64,000 bases of DNA, taken from contig RHKK01000004.1 in the NCBI GenBank assembly GCA_008363075.1, positions 1 through 64,000 on the forward strand, in the 5' to 3' direction. This document shows, in pieces, positions 59,926 to 64,000 of the stretch. A model generated the notes under the pieces. The model was not told the DNA's origin. It was given only the letters and a program-made list of their open reading frames with translations, and searched no databases. The translations under genes were made by a program, and so were the position numbers. Numbering within the stretch: position 1 is the stretch's first letter; each line of letters opens with the position of its first letter. The stretch comes from Candidatus Uhrbacteria bacterium (GTDB lineage: Bacteria; Patescibacteriota; Patescibacteriia; 2-12-FULL-60-25).

Positions 59926-60741
59926 ATGGATTCGAAGAAGAGAACCCTCATCGTTCGATTGTTTTCGTTCTTTCCCACGGACGGGCACGCCTTGTGCTTC
60001 GAGGATCTGCTGCGGGTGGCCAGGCTCGAGGTAACGCCGGAGACGATTCGGACGCTCGATGCCGGCGCTCGCCGGCGCGCCCTATCGCATGTTCACGCAT
60101 GGCTCCGCGCGATGGCGTCGGACTGGGACGGCCCCTTGGTCCTGTTCGCCTGGTTCCACCAGACGCTGGCCGGGACACTGTCCTCGCTCGGTACGCTCGA
60201 CCACTTCGTGCCGGACCTGCGGCGCGCCCGGAAGGTTGTGGTCGTGCCGGACGACCTGTGGCCGTCGCTCGTCGGCTCCGGCAGTGATTCGGAGGACGGC
60301 TGGTTCCGGGTGCCGTACGCGAGTCTGGACGGCTGCGAGTCCGAAAGCCGTTCCGCGTTCGTCTTGCGCCTCGATGCGCATCAAGCCTCGTTCCGGACGG
60401 CCGTCGAGCTCGGCCTGTTCCTCGGGACGAGGACGAGCCGGCGCTCGGCCGCGGACCTACCCGTCATCGGTGCGGACGAGGACGAGCCCACGGCGACGGG
60501 GCCGCCCACGCCGCCGCTCGGCGTCTCGTCGTCACCGACGCGCGAGGACGAGACGCTCGAGATCGCCGTCGGGAAGCATCCGCTTCCGGTACGCGTCCGT
60601 CACCCGTCCAACGGGGCGGTCGAGGTCCGCCGTCTCGGCTCGGGTCGTCCCGACCCGCGCTGCGAGGACGAGGACCTGCGCGACACGATCGAACCGCCTC
60701 CTCCGTCCCCTCGCGACGATCCTACCAAGCCCAAGCTCTGA
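59926..60741 (+). CDS. Unknown soluble protein
   Basis: 271 residues. The first half looks folded (FSFFPTDGHALCFEDLLRVA; VVVVPDDLWPSLVGSGSD) and the second half is a proline-, Glu- and Asp-rich disordered tail. The ATG at 59926 is preceded by GGAGG at a good distance, so the start is well supported; a longer frame to 59776 would overlap the divergent exonuclease start. Not recognised. Ends at a hairpin. Confidence 0.65.
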   Translation: MDSKKRTLIVRLFSFFPTDGHALCFEDLLRVARLEVTPETIRTLDAGARRRALSHVHAWLRAMASDWDGPLVLFAWFHQTLAGTLSSLGTLDHFVPDLRRARKVVVVPDDLWPSLVGSGSDSEDGWFRVPYASLDGCESESRSAFVLRLDAHQASFRTAVELGLFLGTRTSRRSAADLPVIGADEDEPTATGPPTPPLGVSSSPTREDETLEIAVGKHPLPVRVRHPSNGAVEVRRLGSGRPDPRCEDEDLRDTIEPPPPSPRDDPTKPKL

Positions 60742-60751
60742 CGCTTGGGCT
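60728..60751 (+). terminator. Hairpin ending the 59926 gene
   Basis: AGCCCAAGC and GCTTGGGCT form a 9-bp stem over the stop codon, followed by only a short T/C run. Confidence 0.6.
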
Positions 60752-60761
60752 CTTTGATCAC

Positions 60762-60783
60762 AAAAAAAGATCCCTTGGGGATC
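60762..60783 (-). terminator. Terminator of the 60782 gene
   Basis: On the minus strand GATCCC, CAA, GGGATC and TTTTTTT form a compact intrinsic terminator overlapping the stop. Confidence 0.75.
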
Positions 60784-61429
60784 AGAGCTGAAGATGCGGT
60801 CGGGGTACGTCGTATGCGGAGACGAGACGGACCCAAACGATCTGAACCCACTCGAACCGATCCGTCTGCACGATGGCATAGGTCGGTTCGAGCGTAAGAA
60901 CGCCGTCGTAGCAGCGCCCACGGTCCGTCGCCGAGAACAGGACGATCACGTACGAGCGCGGGATCGCCACAGGGATCTCTCCGCCGGACGTGCGCACGGG
61001 GACCGGTGCCATGGTTGGCGGCGGTTCGACACGGTGCCGCCACCCGGCTTCCGTCGCATGCGACGGAATGAAGCATACGCTGCCGAGGACGATCCAGTTG
61101 GCCGCGACGACGCAGCCGGCCGCCGCCACCGCCTTGGCCCAAGGCCATTGCGTGATCTCCACCCGGCTTCGAGCGTGCGTCTTGTCCTCCGCTTCGCGAA
61201 GCCGGGCGTGAAGCCTCCGGACCTCCTCCTCGAGCGCACGGATCCGCGCATCCTTGGAGTCGCGGTAGGGCGTGTCGAGCGCGTGTTGCGTCGGCAGGGT
61301 CGCTCCCGAGAAGTTCATCCGTCTCAGGAGACGTGCGAGAAGGGACACCATGCGTAGGGCGTATGGCCCGGTGCGCGGGGCCAAGAGCGCCCCCAGACCG
61401 AGAGCGATACACATGATCGGAAAGATCAT
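60782..61429 (-). CDS. Unknown coiled-coil membrane protein
   Basis: 215 residues. An N-terminal hydrophobic segment (about 1-17), a short coiled coil (about 58-90; KDARIRALEEEVRRLHARLR), a membrane helix (about 103-122) and a C-terminal beta-rich domain (about 150-215; RSYVIVLFSATDRGRCYDGV). The start is certain by GGAGGTGAGCG directly upstream. No homologue recognised; divergent from the secreted protease gene. Confidence 0.6.
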   Translation of the reverse strand: MIFPIMCIALGLGALLAPRTGPYALRMVSLLARLLRRMNFSGATLPTQHALDTPYRDSKDARIRALEEEVRRLHARLREAEDKTHARSRVEITQWPWAKAVAAAGCVVAANWIVLGSVCFIPSHATEAGWRHRVEPPPTMAPVPVRTSGGEIPVAIPRSYVIVLFSATDRGRCYDGVLTLEPTYAIVQTDRFEWVQIVWVRLVSAYDVPRPHLQL

Positions 61430-61565
61430 CGCTCACCTCCTTCGTCTTTCGATGGGAAAAATGCGACGAGGTCCATCCGGACCTCTTTTCCCATTTCGCC
61501 TTGTTTACGCCTCTCCGTCAAGAACCGTTTTTCCGCTTAACATCCGCCCCGGATTGTCGCATACT

Positions 61566-62720
61566 ATGCGCATGCACGCGTTCATTCGCCGGCTCTTCCC
61601 TTTCCTGCTGTTGACGGGCGCATGGGCGGTCCCCGTCCGCGCGCAATCGATCGACCCGCTGGCGGACGCGAAGCAGGCGGTCGTCTGGGTCGCCTGCGGC
61701 ACGAGTCAGGGCTCCGGCACCGTGATCAACGGTCACGAAGGCTATGTACTGACCAATGGCCACGTGGCCATGGATATCCATACCGGTACCATCAAGCCCT
61801 CCTGCGAAGTCGCCTTTGCGGACATATCCGGCCGGCCGCAAATCTATTATCGCGCCTCGGTGATCCGCGCCGTCTTTAACGAAAAATTGAATCAGGACTT
61901 TGCGATGCTGCAGATCGGCGCTCCGATCGGTCAAACCGCGCTATCGAGGCCGTATCCGTCCGCCGTGACGTACGAGTTTCCGTTCAAGGGCGACCGCGTG
62001 CACGTGTACGGCTACTCCGGGATGCGCGACCGCCTCCTCACACATTCCGGGACGATTCTGGACTTCGTGGCGGGATTCATCCAAACCGACGCGGAGGTGA
62101 ATCCGGGCGACTCCGGCGGCGCGGGATTCGACGATCTCGGCCGGCTGATCGGCATCCCGACGCGCATCGTTACGCTGACCGACTCGCAAGGGAACGAAAC
62201 CGTATATTACGAACTCGTGGACATCCGCGCCGTCATGACCTGGCTCGATACGTTCGGATTCAACGAGCACGACACGTACTTCACGCACGCCGATCCGGAC
62301 CGCTATCACCGGAGCGCGGTTTTCATCACTCAAGACAACCTCGGATGTTCGTCGCTCGGTCGAACGCATGCCGTGTCATCCGTGTATTGCATCATGGTCG
62401 ATGGCACGCGTCTCGCCTTCCCCAATGACCTGACGTTTTTCTCATGGTTTCCGGATTTCTCGGACATTCGGTTGTATGACGCGGATGCGCTTGCCGGGTA
62501 TCGGTTGACGAGAAATGCCACGTTCAAGCCAGGAACGCTCGTAAAATTGCGCACGGCGCCGCAGGTATATGTCGTGGTGGACGTGTTCGGCACATTGCGC
62601 TGGGTTCCGTCCGAGTTGCGCGCGACGGAGTTGTGGGGTCCCGCGTGGGCGGGTCTTGTCCGCGACGTACCCGATGAGTTCTGGATCAACTACACGATCG
62701 GCCAGCCGTTGGAGGGATGA
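61566..62720 (+). CDS. Secreted trypsin-like serine protease with lineage-type C-terminal domain
   Basis: A 384-residue protein with a signal peptide (to about residue 25, VPVRAQS). The S1 peptidase domain keeps its triad: H66 in LTNGHVAMD, D111 in NQDFAML and S183 in NPGDSGGAGFD. After about residue 250 comes a second domain with GTRLAFPNDLTFFSWF, LTRNATFKPGTLVKLRT and VDVFGTLRWVPSELRATEL, a repeat-type domain common on surface proteins of patescibacteria. Start 61566 or 61572; CATACT directly precedes the ATG, and TTAACA lies 17 bases before it, so the message may be leaderless. Confidence 0.9.
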   Translation: MRMHAFIRRLFPFLLLTGAWAVPVRAQSIDPLADAKQAVVWVACGTSQGSGTVINGHEGYVLTNGHVAMDIHTGTIKPSCEVAFADISGRPQIYYRASVIRAVFNEKLNQDFAMLQIGAPIGQTALSRPYPSAVTYEFPFKGDRVHVYGYSGMRDRLLTHSGTILDFVAGFIQTDAEVNPGDSGGAGFDDLGRLIGIPTRIVTLTDSQGNETVYYELVDIRAVMTWLDTFGFNEHDTYFTHADPDRYHRSAVFITQDNLGCSSLGRTHAVSSVYCIMVDGTRLAFPNDLTFFSWFPDFSDIRLYDADALAGYRLTRNATFKPGTLVKLRTAPQVYVVVDVFGTLRWVPSELRATELWGPAWAGLVRDVPDEFWINYTIGQPLEG

Positions 62721-63408
62721 AATTTGGATAATAAGAACGGGCGGCCCTTGGCGCTTGAGCTAGGCTCAATCGCTAGGTACCGCCTCAGAAGGTGGGAATG
62801 TGTGGAGCGTACTCTCGTGCCGGAGCCGGAGCTCGGGCGTTTCGCGAACGGTCGTCGGGGGAGACGAGCCGCATCGAGTGAGAGAGGCGGGTGTGCCGTG
62901 GCTAGCCCGTCACGCTAGGACGAACCTCGTCGCGTCCGTCGTTGGACGCGATTCCTTTCGTCTTTCTCCCCGTCAGGCTCACGCCTGTCAGAGCTTCGCG
63001 TTACGCTCCCGCATCCTGGGATGATGGCATGACTCGCGCCGAAGCGCGTCTTCCGCTGCCGTGCGGCAGTCCTCATCGCGCCGAAGCGCGTGCAGGCCTG
63101 CGGCCGGATCAGCCTCGAGGTTCCCCTCGTGACTGCGCGCCGTCCGAGGTGACCCTCGACGACCGGAAGAAGCGATGCCGCTTCGATCCACGAATGCGTT
63201 GACTCTCGCCTTGCGACTCACGGATTGCTCCGCAGCCTCACGCCCGGAGGCGATCGGCCAAGTCGTTCGGTTCGAGCCCCACACGTTCCCGGATCCGTGC
63301 CCGATTTGATGTCGGACAGGGATCAGGGAACATGTGGTCGTTCTCAAAGTGCATGAGGCACATTACTCCTCCTATAAAAGCCGTCAAGTTCGGCCTGTGG
63401 ATAACTCC
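62721..63408. other. Gene-poor stretch
   Basis: About 690 bases without a convincing gene on either strand; short frames here have no protein-like pattern. Sixteen bases, TCGCGCCGAAGCGCGT, occur at 63034-63049 and again at 63076-63091, each a small hairpin with loop CGAA. No known RNA gene (RNase P, tmRNA, SRP) was recognised by its core motifs. Confidence 0.45.
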
Positions 63409-64000
63409 TTACCGATTCGTCAATGTGACTTCGTATGCCGGTTCATCTTGCGGCGGATGCTGATAAAACGTCCGAACGGGAGTGCCGACCTCGGCCCAGC
63501 CGTAGATCCATTCGGCGTCCGTATTACGAAGATTGATGCATCCGTGCGACATGCGATGGCCGAAGTTGCTATGCCAATACGCGCCGTGGATGTAATACGG
63601 CCCGAAAATCTGAAGGTTCCATTTCACGTTGGGCAAATCGTAGTTGTCCGGATGGCCCGGACCATACACCCACCGATATCGTTTGACGTCGACTTTATTA
63701 CGAACCCATGTGTTGAGGACGGGCGTGGGATATTTTGTCGTGCCGGTGGAAGTCAGGAATGTCCGAGCGATCCTCCCCCGTTCATACGCATACACGCGTT
63801 GTTCCGTGAGGTTTACATGGATCGCCTTCTCCTGCGTCAGCGGCCCCGAGACGAGCGGAACGAGCGCGACGGTGGCGAGCCGCGAAGATCCGTGTGTCGC
63901 ACGGATTTGCGTTGCGGACAAGCCGCCGCGATAATGCGGATCCTGGACGAGATACTTGCCGAACAGGTCGCCGTTTCTCGAGAATACCCGCAGTTCGGCA
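63409..64000 (-). CDS. L,D-transpeptidase (YkuD) domain protein, truncated by the window edge
   Basis: At least 197 residues; the frame is open through the window end, so the N-terminus is missing, and the TTG at 63921 is internal. The YkuD domain shows IHVNLTEQRVYAYERGRIAR, the conserved GPYYIHGAYWHSNFGHRMS and the active-site block SHGCINLRNTDAEWIYGW with the catalytic Cys. Such enzymes form 3-3 cross-links or attach proteins to peptidoglycan. It would be anchored or secreted by the missing part. Confidence 0.93.
   Translation of the reverse strand, partial: AELRVFSRNGDLFGKYLVQDPHYRGGLSATQIRATHGSSRLATVALVPLVSGPLTQEKAIHVNLTEQRVYAYERGRIARTFLTSTGTTKYPTPVLNTWVRNKVDVKRYRWVYGPGHPDNYDLPNVKWNLQIFGPYYIHGAYWHSNFGHRMSHGCINLRNTDAEWIYGWAEVGTPVRTFYQHPPQDEPAYEVTLTNR

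Overview
The window looks like a chromosomal segment of a candidate-phyla-radiation bacterium (Patescibacteria), with a GC content that by eye is near 60%. This is an inference. It rests on the lineage-typical C-terminal domain of the secreted protease at 61566-62720, an argS and other synthetase genes peppered with short palindromic repeats, many small membrane proteins without clear homologues, SD-poor starts, and compact same-strand gene runs. No rRNA, CRISPR array, transposase or phage gene was found.

Layout. 1-7290: a type I restriction-modification operon (hsdM, hsdS, hsdR) that looks more AT-rich than the rest. A TIR-like gene and a small membrane protein gene sit between hsdM and hsdS, and an unknown membrane-anchored protein follows hsdR. 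7373-13091: an SPFH protein, TspO, a TauE/SafE permease, a lipoprotein/coiled-coil secreted pair and a DHH-family protein lacking most catalytic residues. 13270-19172: valS, tyrS and argS; valS and argS carry in-frame copies of palindromic or heptamer repeats. 19191-27609: bactofilin, a lipid-kinase-like protein, tRNA-Leu(GAG), tRNA-Val(UAC), a large unknown membrane protein, a VTT-domain protein, tgt (zinc cysteines missing) and a UvrD-type helicase fused to a RecB-like nuclease.

27680-41485 is a copper-handling island. It contains a Cys/Met-rich membrane protein, an HMA-DsbD-cupredoxin fusion, a CopZ-like chaperone, a CopA ATPase with an unrecognised N-terminal domain, a DsbA-like thiol oxidoreductase, a multicopper oxidase, a cyclopropane fatty acid synthase, small membrane proteins, a UbiB-like kinase and a second CopB-type ATPase. 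Together these could chaperone, export and oxidise periplasmic or extracytoplasmic Cu(I).

41490-52851 is a growth and cell-wall block: DciA-like protein, mreB-mreC-mreD-pbp2, greA, lysS, serS, alr, ddl and ftsQ. After a strongly structured non-coding array (52874-53058) come sanA and rmuC on the minus strand and two small plus-strand genes. The minus-strand nucleotide reductase operon (orphan NrdJ-type TSCPD domain, nrdB, nrdA) sits behind a promoter with two NrdR-box-like palindromes. The window ends with a DEDD exonuclease, two unknown proteins, the secreted protease, a gene-poor stretch and a truncated L,D-transpeptidase.

Recurrent themes are inverted repeats that fill the gap between a stop codon and the next start (hsdS/hsdR, 33024/dsbA, serS/alr, ddl/ftsQ), dispersed palindromic repeats inside and between genes, and several enzymes with altered catalytic or metal-binding motifs.
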